Below, in pieces: positions 23,503 to 37,494 of a stretch of 64,000 nt of DNA. Location: the NCBI GenBank assembly GCA_038380435.1, contig JAWZYU010000058.1, forward strand, positions 2,542,001 through 2,606,000, written 5' to 3'. The position numbers and the translations under genes are program-made. Under the pieces are notes generated by a model. That model made no database searches, was not told where the DNA came from, and worked only from the letters and a program-made list of their open reading frames with translations. The stretch is from Ryuthela nishihirai (taxonomy: Eukaryota; Arthropoda; Arachnida; Araneae; Heptathelidae). Numbering within the stretch: position 1 is the first letter of the stretch; each line of letters begins with the position of its first letter.

Positions 23503-26046
23503 TTGCACGATAAGCCTGGGGCGTTTGGGATTTCGTGGGTTTGGCCTGGGGCAATTGGTCTTTCACGGATTTGGTGTTTGTGCTTTTGCAGGTTTGGAAT
23601 GGGGCACTTGGGCTTTCACGGGTTTGGTGTTTGGGCTTTTGCAGTTTCATCCTCGGGTGTTTGGGATTTCATGGGTTCTGTCTTGGGGCATTTGGGCTTT
23701 CGTGGGTTTTGCCTGGTGCGTATGAGTTTGGCCTGAGGCGTTTGGGATTTCCCAGGTTTGGCCTGGGGCATTGGGGCTTCCGTGGGTTTGGCCTGGGGCA
23801 TTTGGGTTTTCACGGGTTTGGCGTGTCGGATTTGGGATTTCCCGTGTTTGGCATTTGCGCTTTTGCAGATGTCGCCTGGGGCATTTGGGCTTTTGTGGGG
23901 TTGGCATGTGGCCTTTGGGCTTTCCAGGTTTGGCATGTAGCATTTGAGCTTACCCAGTTTTGGCATTTGGGCTTTCGAAGGTTAGGCCTGGGGCGTTTGG
24001 GCTTACCCGGATTTGGCATTTGAGCTTTTGCAGATTAGGCCTGGGCCGTTTGGGTTTCGTGGGTTTGACATGTGGCCTTTGGGGTTTCCAGGTTTGGCAT
24101 GTGGCATTTGTGCTCACCAGGATTTGGCATTTGGGCTTTTGCACGATAAGCGTGGGGCGTTTGGGATTTCGTGGGTTTGGCCTGGGGCAATTGGTCTTTC
24201 ACGGATTTGGTGTTTGTGCTTTTGCAGGTTTGGAATGGGGCACTTGGGCTTTCACGGGTTTGGTGTTTGGGCTTTTGCAGTTTCATCCTCGGGTGTTTGG
24301 GATTTCATGGGTTCTGTCTTGGGGCATTTGGGCTTTCGTGGGTTTTGCCTGGTGCGTATGAGTTTGGCCTGAGGCGTTTGGGATTTCCCAGGTTTGGCCT
24401 GGGGCATTGGGGCTTCCGTGGGTTTGGCCTGGGGCATTTGGGTTTTCACGGGTTTGGCGTGTGGGATTTGGGATTTCCCGTGTTTGGCATTTGCGCTTTT
24501 GCAGATGTCGCCTGGGGCATTTGGGCTTTTGTGGGGTTGGCATGTGGCCTTTGGGCTTTCCAGGTTTGGCATGTAGCATTTGAGCTTACCCAGTTTTGGC
24601 ATTTGGGCTTTCGAAGGTTAGGCCTGGGGCGTTTGGGCTTACCCGGATTTGGCATTTGAGCTTTTGCAGATTAGGCCTGGGCCGTTTGGGTTTCGTGGGT
24701 TTGACATGTGGCCTTTGGGGTTTCCAGGTTTGGCATGTGGCATTTGTGCTCACCAGGATTTGGCATTTGGGCTTTTGCACGATAAGCCTGGGGCGTTTGG
24801 GATTTCGTGGGTTTGGCCTGGGGCAATTGGTCTTTCACGGATTTGGTGTTTGTGCTTTTGCAGGTTTGGAATGGGGCACTTGGGCTTTCACGGGTTTGGT
24901 GTTTGGGCTTTTGCAGTTTCATCCTCGGGTGTTTGGGATTTCATGGGTTCTGTCTTGGGGCATTTGGGCTTTCGTGGGTTTTGCCTGGTGCGTATGAGTT
25001 TGGCCTGAGGCGTTTGGGATTTCCCAGGTTTGGCCTGGGGCATTGGGGCTTCCGTGGGTTTGGCCTGGGGCATTTGGGTTTTCACGGGTTTGGCGTGTCG
25101 GATTTGGGATTTCCCGTGTTTGGCATTTGCGCTTTTGCAGATGTCGCCTGGGGCATTTGGGCTTTTGTGGGGTTGGCATGTGGCCTTTGGGCTTTCCAGG
25201 TTTGGCATGTAGCATTTGAGCTTACCCAGTTTTGGCATTTGGGCTTTCGAAGGTTAGGCCTGGGGCGTTTGGGCTTACCCGGATTTGGCATTTGAGCTTT
25301 TGCAGATTAGGCCTGGGCCGTTTGGGTTTCGTGGGTTTGACATGTGGCCTTTGGGGTTTCCAGGTTTGGCATGTGGCATTTGTGCTCACCAGGATTTGGC
25401 ATTTGGGCTTTTGCACGATAAGCGTGGGGCGTTTGGGATTTCGTGGGTTTGGCCTGGGGCAATTGGTCTTTCACGGATTTGGTGTTTGTGCTTTTGCAGG
25501 TTTGGAATGGGGCACTTGGGCTTTCACGGGTTTGGTGTTTGGGCTTTTGCAGTTTCATCCTCGGGTGTTTGGGATTTCATGGGTTCTGTCTTGGGGCATT
25601 TGGGCTTTCGTGGGTTTTGCCTGGTGCGTATGAGTTTGGCCTGAGGCGTTTGGGATTTCCCAGGTTTGGCCTGGGGCATTGGGGCTTCCGTGGGTTTGGC
25701 CTGGGGCATTTGGGTTTTCACGGGTTTGGCGTGTGGGATTTGGGATTTCCCGTGTTTGGCATTTGCGCTTTTGCAGATGTCGCCTGGGGCATTTGGGCTT
25801 TTGTGGGGTTGGCATGTGGCCTTTGGGCTTTCCAGGTTTGGCATGTAGCATTTGAGCTTACCCAGTTTTGGCATTTGGGCTTTCGAAGGTTAGGCCTGGG
25901 GCGTTTGGGCTTACCCGGATTTGGCATTTGAGCTTTTGCAGATTAGGCCTGGGCCGTTTGGGTTTCGTGGGTTTGACATGTGGCCTTTGGGGTTTCCAGG
26001 TTTGGCATGTGGCATTTGTGCTCACCAGGATTTGGCATTTGGGCTT
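23503..26046 (+). repeat. Duplicated 1272-bp pair, U38-U39 and U40-U41
   Basis: U38 has C at 23827 (unit position 325) and U39 has G at 24152 (unit position 14). U40 and U41 repeat this with C at 25099 and G at 25424. Flanking units U37 and U42 are reference. The simplest reading is one tandem duplication of a two-unit segment. Confidence 0.85.
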
Positions 26047-29000
26047 TTGCACGATAAGCCTGGGGCGTTTGGGATTTCGTGGGTTTGGCCTGGGGCAATT
26101 GGTCTTTCACGGATTTGGTGTTTGTGCTTTTGCAGGTTTGGAATGGGGCACTTGGGCTTTCACGGGTTTGGTGTTTGGGCTTTTGCAGTTTCATCCTCGG
26201 GTGTTTGGGATTTCATGGGTTCTGTCTTGGGGCATTTGGGCTTTCGTGGGTTTTGCCTGGTGCGTATGAGTTTGGCCTGAGGCGTTTGGGATTTCCCAGG
26301 TTTGGCCTGGGGCATTGGGGCTTCCGTGGGTTTGGCCTGGGGCATTTGGGTTTTCACGGGTTTGGCGTGTGGGATTTGGGATTTCCCGTGTTTGGCATTT
26401 GCGCTTTTGCAGATGTCGCCTGGGGCATTTGGGCTTTTGTGGGGTTGGCATGTGGCCTTTGGGCTTTCCAGGTTTGGCATGTAGCATTTGAGCTTACCCA
26501 GTTTTGGCATTTGGGCTTTCGAAGGTTAGGCCTGGGGCGTTTGGGCTTACCCGGATTTGGCATTTGAGCTTTTGCAGATTAGGCCTGGGCCGTTTGGGTT
26601 TCGTGGGTTTGACATGTGGCCTTTGGGGTTTCCAGGTTTGGCATGTGGCATTTGTGCTCACCAGGATTTGGCATTTGGGCTTTTGCACGATAAGCCTGGG
26701 GCGTTTGGGATTTCGTGGGTTTGGCCTGGGGCAATTGGTCTTTCACGGATTTGGTGTTTGTGCTTTTGCAGGTTTGGAATGGGGCACTTGGGCTTTCACG
26801 GGTTTGGTGTTTGGGCTTTTGCAGTTTCATCCTCGGGTGTTTGGGATTTCATGGGTTCTGTCTTGGGGCATTTGGGCTTTCGTGGGTTTTGCCTGGTGCG
26901 TATGAGTTTGGCCTGAGGCGTTTGGGATTTCCCAGGTTTGGCCTGGGGCATTGGGGCTTCCGTGGGTTTGGCCTGGGGCATTTGGGTTTTCACGGGTTTG
27001 GCGTGTGGGATTTGGGATTTCCCGTGTTTGGCATTTGCGCTTTTGCAGATGTCGCCTGGGGCATTTGGGCTTTTGTGGGGTTGGCATGTGGCCTTTGGGC
27101 TTTCCAGGTTTGGCATGTAGCATTTGAGCTTACCCAGTTTTGGCATTTGGGCTTTCGAAGGTTAGGCCTGGGGCGTTTGGGCTTACCCGGATTTGGCATT
27201 TGAGCTTTTGCAGATTAGGCCTGGGCCGTTTGGGTTTCGTGGGTTTGACATGTGGCCTTTGGGGTTTCCAGGTTTGGCATGTGGCATTTGTGCTCACCAG
27301 GATTTGGCATTTGGGCTTTTGCACGATAAGCCTGGGGCGTTTGGGATTTCGTGGGTTTGGCCTGGGGCAATTGGTCTTTCACGGATTTGGTGTTTGTGCT
27401 TTTGCAGGTTTGGAATGGGGCACTTGGGCTTTCACGGGTTTGGTGTTTGGGCTTTTGCAGTTTCATCCTCGGGTGTTTGGGATTTCATGGGTTCTGTCTT
27501 GGGGCATTTGGGCTTTCGTGGGTTTTGCCTGGTGCGTATGAGTTTGGCCTGAGGCGTTTGGGATTTCCCAGGTTTGGCCTGGGGCATTGGGGCTTCCGTG
27601 GGTTTGGCCTGGGGCATTTGGGTTTTCACGGGTTTGGCGTGTGGGATTTGGGATTTCCCGTGTTTGGCATTTGCGCTTTTGCAGATGTCGCCTGGGGCAT
27701 TTGGGCTTTTGTGGGGTTGGCATGTGGCCTTTGGGCTTTCCAGGTTTGGCATGTAGCATTTGAGCTTACCCAGTTTTGGCATTTGGGCTTTCGAAGGTTA
27801 GGCCTGGGGCGTTTGGGCTTACCCGGATTTGGCATTTGAGCTTTTGCAGATTAGGCCTGGGCCGTTTGGGTTTCGTGGGTTTGACATGTGGCCTTTGGGG
27901 TTTCCAGGTTTGGCATGTGGCATTTGTGCTCACCAGGATTTGGCATTTGGGCTTTTGCACGATAAGCCTGGGGCGTTTGGGATTTCGTGGGTTTGGCCTG
28001 GGGCAATTGGTCTTTCACGGATTTGGTGTTTGTGCTTTTGCAGGTTTGGAATGGGGCACTTGGGCTTTCACGGGTTTGGTGTTTGGGCTTTTGCAGTTTC
28101 ATCCTCGGGTGTTTGGGATTTCATGGGTTCTGTCTTGGGGCATTTGGGCTTTCGTGGGTTTTGCCTGGTGCGTATGAGTTTGGCCTGAGGCGTTTGGGAT
28201 TTCCCAGGTTTGGCCTGGGGCATTGGGGCTTCCGTGGGTTTGGCCTGGGGCATTTGGGTTTTCACGGGTTTGGCGTGTGGGATTTGGGATTTCCCGTGTT
28301 TGGCATTTGCGCTTTTGCAGATGTCGCCTGGGGCATTTGGGCTTTTGTGGGGTTGGCATGTGGCCTTTGGGCTTTCCAGGTTTGGCATGTAGCATTTGAG
28401 CTTACCCAGTTTTGGCATTTGGGCTTTCGAAGGTTAGGCCTGGGGCGTTTGGGCTTACCCGGATTTGGCATTTGAGCTTTTGCAGATTAGGCCTGGGCCG
28501 TTTGGGTTTCGTGGGTTTGACATGTGGCCTTTGGGGTTTCCAGGTTTGGCATGTGGCATTTGTGCTCACCAGGATTTGGCATTTGGGCTTTTGCACGATA
28601 AGCCTGGGGCGTTTGGGATTTCGTGGGTTTGGCCTGGGGCAATTGGTCTTTCACGGATTTGGTGTTTGTGCTTTTGCAGGTTTGGAATGGGGCACTTGGG
28701 CTTTCACGGGTTTGGTGTTTGGGCTTTTGCAGTTTCATCCTCGGGTGTTTGGGATTTCATGGGTTCTGTCTTGGGGCATTTGGGCTTTCGTGGGTTTTGC
28801 CTGGTGCGTATGAGTTTGGCCTGAGGCGTTTGGGATTTCCCAGGTTTGGCCTGGGGCATTGGGGCTTCCGTGGGTTTGGCCTGGGGCATTTGGGTTTTCA
28901 CGGGTTTGGCGTGTGGGATTTGGGATTTCCCGTGTTTGGCATTTGCGCTTTTGCAGATGTCGCCTGGGGCATTTGGGCTTTTGTGGGGTTGGCATGTGGC

Positions 29001-31134
29001 CTTTGGGCTTTCCAGGTTTGGCATGTAGCATTTGAGCTTACCCAGTTTTGGCATTTGGGCTTTCGAAGGTTAGGCCTGGGGCGTTTGGGCTTACCCGGAT
29101 TTGGCATTTGAGCTTTTGCAGATTAGGCCTGGGCCGTTTGGGTTTCGTGGGTTTGACATGTGGCCTTTGGGGTTTCCAGGTTTGGCATGTGGCATTTGTG
29201 CTCACCAGGATTTGGCATTTGGGCTTTTGCACGATAAGCCTGGGGCGTTTGGGATTTCGTGGGTTTGGCCTGGGGCAATTGGTCTTTCACGGATTTGGTG
29301 TTTGTGCTTTTGCAGGTTTGGAATGGGGCACTTGGGCTTTCACGGGTTTGGTGTTTGGGCTTTTGCAGTTTCATCCTCGGGTGTTTGGGATTTCATGGGT
29401 TCTGTCTTGGGGCATTTGGGCTTTCGTGGGTTTTGCCTGGTGCGTATGAGTTTGGCCTGAGGCGTTTGGGATTTCCCAGGTTTGGCCTGGGGCATTGGGG
29501 CTTCCGTGGGTTTGGCCTGGGGCATTTGGGTTTTCACGGGTTTGGCGTGTGGGATTTGGGATTTCCCGTGTTTGGCATTTGCGCTTTTGCAGATGTCGCC
29601 TGGGGCATTTGGGCTTTTGTGGGGTTGGCATGTGGCCTTTGGGCTTTCCAGGTTTGGCATGTAGCATTTGAGCTTACCCAGTTTTGGCATTTGGGCTTTC
29701 GAAGGTTAGGCCTGGGGCGTTTGGGCTTACCCGGATTTGGCATTTGAGCTTTTGCAGATTAGGCCTGGGCCGTTTGGGTTTCGTGGGTTTGACATGTGGC
29801 CTTTGGGGTTTCCAGGTTTGGCATGTGGCATTTGTGCTCACCAGGATTTGGCATTTGGGCTTTTGCACGATAAGCCTGGGGCGTTTGGGATTTCGTGGGT
29901 TTGGCCTGGGGCAATTGGTCTTTCACGGATTTGGTGTTTGTGCTTTTGCAGGTTTGGAATGGGGCACTTGGGCTTTCACGGGTTTGGTGTTTGGGCTTTT
30001 GCAGTTTCATCCTCGGGTGTTTGGGATTTCATGGGTTCTGTCTTGGGGCATTTGGGCTTTCGTGGGTTTTGCCTGGTGCGTATGAGTTTGGCCTGAGGCG
30101 TTTGGGATTTCCCAGGTTTGGCCTGGGGCATTGGGGCTTCCGTGGGTTTGGCCTGGGGCATTTGGGTTTTCACGGGTTTGGCGTGTGGGATTTGGGATTT
30201 CCCGTGTTTGGCATTTGCGCTTTTGCAGATGTCGCCTGGGGCATTTGGGCTTTTGTGGGGTTGGCATGTGGCCTTTGGGCTTTCCAGGTTTGGCATGTAG
30301 CATTTGAGCTTACCCAGTTTTGGCATTTGGGCTTTCGAAGGTTAGGCCTGGGGCGTTTGGGCTTACCCGGATTTGGCATTTGAGCTTTTGCAGATTAGGC
30401 CTGGGCCGTTTGGGTTTCGTGGGTTTGACATGTGGCCTTTGGGGTTTCCAGGTTTGGCATGTGGCATTTGTGCTCACCAGGATTTGGCATTTGGGCTTTT
30501 GCACGATAAGCCTGGGGCGTTTGGGATTTCGTGGGTTTGGCCTGGGGCAATTGGTCTTTCACGGATTTGGTGTTTGTGCTTTTGCAGGTTTGGAATGGGG
30601 CACTTGGGCTTTCACGGGTTTGGTGTTTGGGCTTTTGCAGTTTCATCCTCGGGTGTTTGGGATTTCATGGGTTCTGTCTTGGGGCATTTGGGCTTTCGTG
30701 GGTTTTGCCTGGTGCGTATGAGTTTGGCCTGAGGCGTTTGGGATTTCCCAGGTTTGGCCTGGGGCATTGGGGCTTCCGTGGGTTTGGCCTGGGGCATTTG
30801 GGTTTTCACGGGTTTGGCGTGTGGGATTTGGGATTTCCCGTGTTTGGCATTTGCGCTTTTGCAGATGTCGCCTGGGGCATTTGGGCTTTTGTGGGGTTGG
30901 CATGTGGCCTTTGGGCTTTCCAGGTTTGGCATGTAGCATTTGAGCTTACCCAGTTTTGGCATTTGGGCTTTCGAAGGTTAGGCCTGGGGCGTTTGGGCTT
31001 ACCCGGATTTGGCATTTGAGCTTTTGCAGATTAGGCCTGGGCCGTTTGGGTTTCGTGGGTTTGACATGTGGCCTTTGGGGTTTCCAGGTTTGGCATGTGG
31101 CATTTGTGCTCACCAGGATTTGGCATTTGGGCTT

Positions 31135-31770
31135 TTGCACGATAAGCCTGGGGCGTTTGGGATTTCGTGGGTTTGGCCTGGGGCAATTGGTCTTTCACGG
31201 ATTTGGTGTTTGTGCTTTTGCAGGTTTGGAATGGGGCACTTGGGCTTTCACGGGTTTGGTGTTTGGGCTTTTGCAGTTTCATCCTCGGGTGTTTGGGATT
31301 TCATGGGTTCTGTCTTGGGGCATTTGGGCTTTCGTGGGTTTTGCCTGGTGCGTATGAGTTTGGCCTGAGGCGTTTGGGATTTCCCAGGTTTGGCCTGGGG
31401 CATTGGGGCTTCCGTGGGTTTGGCCTGGGGCATTTGGGTTTTCACGGGTTTGGCGTGTGGGATTTGGGATTTCCCGTGTTTGGCATTTGCGCTTTTGCAG
31501 ATGTCGCCTGGGGCATTTGGGCTTTTGTGGGGTTGGCATGTGGCCTTTGGGCTTTCCAGGTTTGGCATGTAGCATTTGAGCTTACCCAGTTTTGGCATTT
31601 GGGCTTTCGAAGGTTAGGCCTGGGGCGTTTGGGCTTACCCGGATTTGGCATTTGAGCTTTTGCAGATTAGGCCTGGGCCTTTTGGGTTTCGTGGGTTTGA
31701 CATGTGGCCTTTGGGGTTTCCAGGTTTGGCATGTGGCATTTGTGCTCACCAGGATTTGGCATTTGGGCTT
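31135..31770 (+). repeat. Unit U50 with a private substitution
   Basis: G to T at 31680, where the reference reads GGGCCGTTTGG. It is one of only two substitutions in the window that are not found in another unit. Confidence 0.9.
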
Positions 31771-33042
31771 TTGCACGATAAGCCTGGGGCGTTTGGGATT
31801 TCGTGGGTTTGGCCTGGGGCAATTGGTCTTTCACGGATTTGGTGTTTGTGCTTTTGCAGGTTTGGAATGGGGCACTTGGGCTTTCACGGGTTTGGTGTTT
31901 GGGCTTTTGCAGTTTCATCCTCGGGTGTTTGGGATTTCATGGGTTCTGTCTTGGGGCATTTGGGCTTTCGTGGGTTTTGCCTGGTGCGTATGAGTTTGGC
32001 CTGAGGCGTTTGGGATTTCCCAGGTTTGGCCTGGGGCATTGGGGCTTCCGTGGGTTTGGCCTGGGGCATTTGGGTTTTCACGGGTTTGGCGTGTGGGATT
32101 TGGGATTTCCCGTGTTTGGCATTTGCGCTTTTGCAGATGTCGCCTGGGGCATTTGGGCTTTTGTGGGGTTGGCATGTGGCCTTTGGGCTTTCCAGGTTTG
32201 GCATGTAGCATTTGAGCTTACCCAGTTTTGGCATTTGGGCTTTCGAAGGTTAGGCCTGGGGCGTTTGGGCTTACCCGGATTTGGCATTTGAGCTTTTGCA
32301 GATTAGGCCTGGGCCGTTTGGGTTTCGTGGGTTTGACATGTGGCCTTTGGGGTTTCCAGGTTTGGCATGTGGCATTTGTGCTCACCAGGATTTGGCATTT
32401 GGGCTTTTGCACGATAAGCCTGGGGCGTTTGGGATTTCGTGGGTTTGGCCTGGGGCAATTGGTCTTTCACGGATTTGGTGTTTGTGCTTTTGCAGGTTTG
32501 GAATGGGGCACTTGGGCTTTCACGGGTTTGGTGTTTGGGCTTTTGCAGTTTCATCCTCGGGTGTTTGGGATTTCATGGGTTCTGTCTTGGGGCATTTGGG
32601 CTTTCGTGGGTTTTGCCTGGTGCGTATGAGTTTGGCCTGAGGCGTTTGGGATTTCCCAGGTTTGGCCTGGGGCATTGGGGCTTCCGTGGGTTTGGCCTGG
32701 GGCATTTGGGTTTTCACGGGTTTGGCGTGTGGGATTTGGGATTTCCCGTGTTTGGCATTTGCGCTTTTGCAGATGTCGCCTGGGGCATTTGGGCTTTTGT
32801 GGGGTTGGCATGTGGCCTTTGGGCTTTCCAGGTTTGGCATGTAGCATTTGAGCTTACCCAGTTTTGGCATTTGGGCTTTCGAAGGTTAGGCCTGGGGCGT
32901 TTGGGCTTACCCGGATTTGGCATTTGAGCTTTTGCAGATTAGGCCTGGGCCGTTTGGGTTTCGTGGGTTTGACATGTGGCCTTTGGGGTTTCCAGGTTTG
33001 GCATGTGGCATTTGTGCTCACCAGGATTTGGCATTTGGGCTT

Positions 33043-33678
33043 TTGCACGATAAGCCTGGGGCGTTTGGGATTTCGTGGGTTTGGCCTGGGGCAATTGGTC
33101 TTTCACGGATTTGGTGTTTGTGCTTTTGCAGGTTTGGAATGGGGCACTTGGGCTTTCACGGGTTTGGTGTTTGGGCTTTTGCAGTTTCATCCTCGGGTGT
33201 TTGGGATTTCATGGGTTCTGTCTTGGGGCATTTGGGCTTTCGTGGGTTTTGCCTGGTGCGTATGAGTTTGGCCTGAGGCGTTTGGGATTTCCCAGGTTTG
33301 GCCTGGGGCATTGGGGCTTCCGTGGGTTTGGCCTGGGGCATTTGGGTTTTCACGGGTTTGGCGTGTCGGATTTGGGATTTCCCGTGTTTGGCATTTGCGC
33401 TTTTGCAGATGTCGCCTGGGGCATTTGGGCTTTTGTGGGGTTGGCATGTGGCCTTTGGGCTTTCCAGGTTTGGCATGTAGCATTTGAGCTTACCCAGTTT
33501 TGGCATTTGGGCTTTCGAAGGTTAGGCCTGGGGCGTTTGGGCTTACCCGGATTTGGCATTTGAGCTTTTGCAGATTAGGCCTGGGCCGTTTGGGTTTCGT
33601 GGGTTTGACATGTGGCCTTTGGGGTTTCCAGGTTTGGCATGTGGCATTTGTGCTCACCAGGATTTGGCATTTGGGCTT
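33043..33678 (+). repeat. Unit U53, variant GC at unit positions 319/325
   Basis: G to C at 33367 as the only difference. Confidence 0.9.
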
Positions 33679-36600
33679 TTGCACGATAAGCCTGGGGCGT
33701 TTGGGATTTCGTGGGTTTGGCCTGGGGCAATTGGTCTTTCACGGATTTGGTGTTTGTGCTTTTGCAGGTTTGGAATGGGGCACTTGGGCTTTCACGGGTT
33801 TGGTGTTTGGGCTTTTGCAGTTTCATCCTCGGGTGTTTGGGATTTCATGGGTTCTGTCTTGGGGCATTTGGGCTTTCGTGGGTTTTGCCTGGTGCGTATG
33901 AGTTTGGCCTGAGGCGTTTGGGATTTCCCAGGTTTGGCCTGGGGCATTGGGGCTTCCGTGGGTTTGGCCTGGGGCATTTGGGTTTTCACGGGTTTGGCGT
34001 GTGGGATTTGGGATTTCCCGTGTTTGGCATTTGCGCTTTTGCAGATGTCGCCTGGGGCATTTGGGCTTTTGTGGGGTTGGCATGTGGCCTTTGGGCTTTC
34101 CAGGTTTGGCATGTAGCATTTGAGCTTACCCAGTTTTGGCATTTGGGCTTTCGAAGGTTAGGCCTGGGGCGTTTGGGCTTACCCGGATTTGGCATTTGAG
34201 CTTTTGCAGATTAGGCCTGGGCCGTTTGGGTTTCGTGGGTTTGACATGTGGCCTTTGGGGTTTCCAGGTTTGGCATGTGGCATTTGTGCTCACCAGGATT
34301 TGGCATTTGGGCTTTTGCACGATAAGCCTGGGGCGTTTGGGATTTCGTGGGTTTGGCCTGGGGCAATTGGTCTTTCACGGATTTGGTGTTTGTGCTTTTG
34401 CAGGTTTGGAATGGGGCACTTGGGCTTTCACGGGTTTGGTGTTTGGGCTTTTGCAGTTTCATCCTCGGGTGTTTGGGATTTCATGGGTTCTGTCTTGGGG
34501 CATTTGGGCTTTCGTGGGTTTTGCCTGGTGCGTATGAGTTTGGCCTGAGGCGTTTGGGATTTCCCAGGTTTGGCCTGGGGCATTGGGGCTTCCGTGGGTT
34601 TGGCCTGGGGCATTTGGGTTTTCACGGGTTTGGCGTGTGGGATTTGGGATTTCCCGTGTTTGGCATTTGCGCTTTTGCAGATGTCGCCTGGGGCATTTGG
34701 GCTTTTGTGGGGTTGGCATGTGGCCTTTGGGCTTTCCAGGTTTGGCATGTAGCATTTGAGCTTACCCAGTTTTGGCATTTGGGCTTTCGAAGGTTAGGCC
34801 TGGGGCGTTTGGGCTTACCCGGATTTGGCATTTGAGCTTTTGCAGATTAGGCCTGGGCCGTTTGGGTTTCGTGGGTTTGACATGTGGCCTTTGGGGTTTC
34901 CAGGTTTGGCATGTGGCATTTGTGCTCACCAGGATTTGGCATTTGGGCTTTTGCACGATAAGCCTGGGGCGTTTGGGATTTCGTGGGTTTGGCCTGGGGC
35001 AATTGGTCTTTCACGGATTTGGTGTTTGTGCTTTTGCAGGTTTGGAATGGGGCACTTGGGCTTTCACGGGTTTGGTGTTTGGGCTTTTGCAGTTTCATCC
35101 TCGGGTGTTTGGGATTTCATGGGTTCTGTCTTGGGGCATTTGGGCTTTCGTGGGTTTTGCCTGGTGCGTATGAGTTTGGCCTGAGGCGTTTGGGATTTCC
35201 CAGGTTTGGCCTGGGGCATTGGGGCTTCCGTGGGTTTGGCCTGGGGCATTTGGGTTTTCACGGGTTTGGCGTGTGGGATTTGGGATTTCCCGTGTTTGGC
35301 ATTTGCGCTTTTGCAGATGTCGCCTGGGGCATTTGGGCTTTTGTGGGGTTGGCATGTGGCCTTTGGGCTTTCCAGGTTTGGCATGTAGCATTTGAGCTTA
35401 CCCAGTTTTGGCATTTGGGCTTTCGAAGGTTAGGCCTGGGGCGTTTGGGCTTACCCGGATTTGGCATTTGAGCTTTTGCAGATTAGGCCTGGGCCGTTTG
35501 GGTTTCGTGGGTTTGACATGTGGCCTTTGGGGTTTCCAGGTTTGGCATGTGGCATTTGTGCTCACCAGGATTTGGCATTTGGGCTTTTGCACGATAAGCC
35601 TGGGGCGTTTGGGATTTCGTGGGTTTGGCCTGGGGCAATTGGTCTTTCACGGATTTGGTGTTTGTGCTTTTGCAGGTTTGGAATGGGGCACTTGGGCTTT
35701 CACGGGTTTGGTGTTTGGGCTTTTGCAGTTTCATCCTCGGGTGTTTGGGATTTCATGGGTTCTGTCTTGGGGCATTTGGGCTTTCGTGGGTTTTGCCTGG
35801 TGCGTATGAGTTTGGCCTGAGGCGTTTGGGATTTCCCAGGTTTGGCCTGGGGCATTGGGGCTTCCGTGGGTTTGGCCTGGGGCATTTGGGTTTTCACGGG
35901 TTTGGCGTGTGGGATTTGGGATTTCCCGTGTTTGGCATTTGCGCTTTTGCAGATGTCGCCTGGGGCATTTGGGCTTTTGTGGGGTTGGCATGTGGCCTTT
36001 GGGCTTTCCAGGTTTGGCATGTAGCATTTGAGCTTACCCAGTTTTGGCATTTGGGCTTTCGAAGGTTAGGCCTGGGGCGTTTGGGCTTACCCGGATTTGG
36101 CATTTGAGCTTTTGCAGATTAGGCCTGGGCCGTTTGGGTTTCGTGGGTTTGACATGTGGCCTTTGGGGTTTCCAGGTTTGGCATGTGGCATTTGTGCTCA
36201 CCAGGATTTGGCATTTGGGCTTTTGCACGATAAGCCTGGGGCGTTTGGGATTTCGTGGGTTTGGCCTGGGGCAATTGGTCTTTCACGGATTTGGTGTTTG
36301 TGCTTTTGCAGGTTTGGAATGGGGCACTTGGGCTTTCACGGGTTTGGTGTTTGGGCTTTTGCAGTTTCATCCTCGGGTGTTTGGGATTTCATGGGTTCTG
36401 TCTTGGGGCATTTGGGCTTTCGTGGGTTTTGCCTGGTGCGTATGAGTTTGGCCTGAGGCGTTTGGGATTTCCCAGGTTTGGCCTGGGGCATTGGGGCTTC
36501 CGTGGGTTTGGCCTGGGGCATTTGGGTTTTCACGGGTTTGGCGTGTGGGATTTGGGATTTCCCGTGTTTGGCATTTGCGCTTTTGCAGATGTCGCCTGGG

Positions 36601-37494
36601 GCATTTGGGCTTTTGTGGGGTTGGCATGTGGCCTTTGGGCTTTCCAGGTTTGGCATGTAGCATTTGAGCTTACCCAGTTTTGGCATTTGGGCTTTCGAAG
36701 GTTAGGCCTGGGGCGTTTGGGCTTACCCGGATTTGGCATTTGAGCTTTTGCAGATTAGGCCTGGGCCGTTTGGGTTTCGTGGGTTTGACATGTGGCCTTT
36801 GGGGTTTCCAGGTTTGGCATGTGGCATTTGTGCTCACCAGGATTTGGCATTTGGGCTTTTGCACGATAAGCCTGGGGCGTTTGGGATTTCGTGGGTTTGG
36901 CCTGGGGCAATTGGTCTTTCACGGATTTGGTGTTTGTGCTTTTGCAGGTTTGGAATGGGGCACTTGGGCTTTCACGGGTTTGGTGTTTGGGCTTTTGCAG
37001 TTTCATCCTCGGGTGTTTGGGATTTCATGGGTTCTGTCTTGGGGCATTTGGGCTTTCGTGGGTTTTGCCTGGTGCGTATGAGTTTGGCCTGAGGCGTTTG
37101 GGATTTCCCAGGTTTGGCCTGGGGCATTGGGGCTTCCGTGGGTTTGGCCTGGGGCATTTGGGTTTTCACGGGTTTGGCGTGTGGGATTTGGGATTTCCCG
37201 TGTTTGGCATTTGCGCTTTTGCAGATGTCGCCTGGGGCATTTGGGCTTTTGTGGGGTTGGCATGTGGCCTTTGGGCTTTCCAGGTTTGGCATGTAGCATT
37301 TGAGCTTACCCAGTTTTGGCATTTGGGCTTTCGAAGGTTAGGCCTGGGGCGTTTGGGCTTACCCGGATTTGGCATTTGAGCTTTTGCAGATTAGGCCTGG
37401 GCCGTTTGGGTTTCGTGGGTTTGACATGTGGCCTTTGGGGTTTCCAGGTTTGGCATGTGGCATTTGTGCTCACCAGGATTTGGCATTTGGGCTT

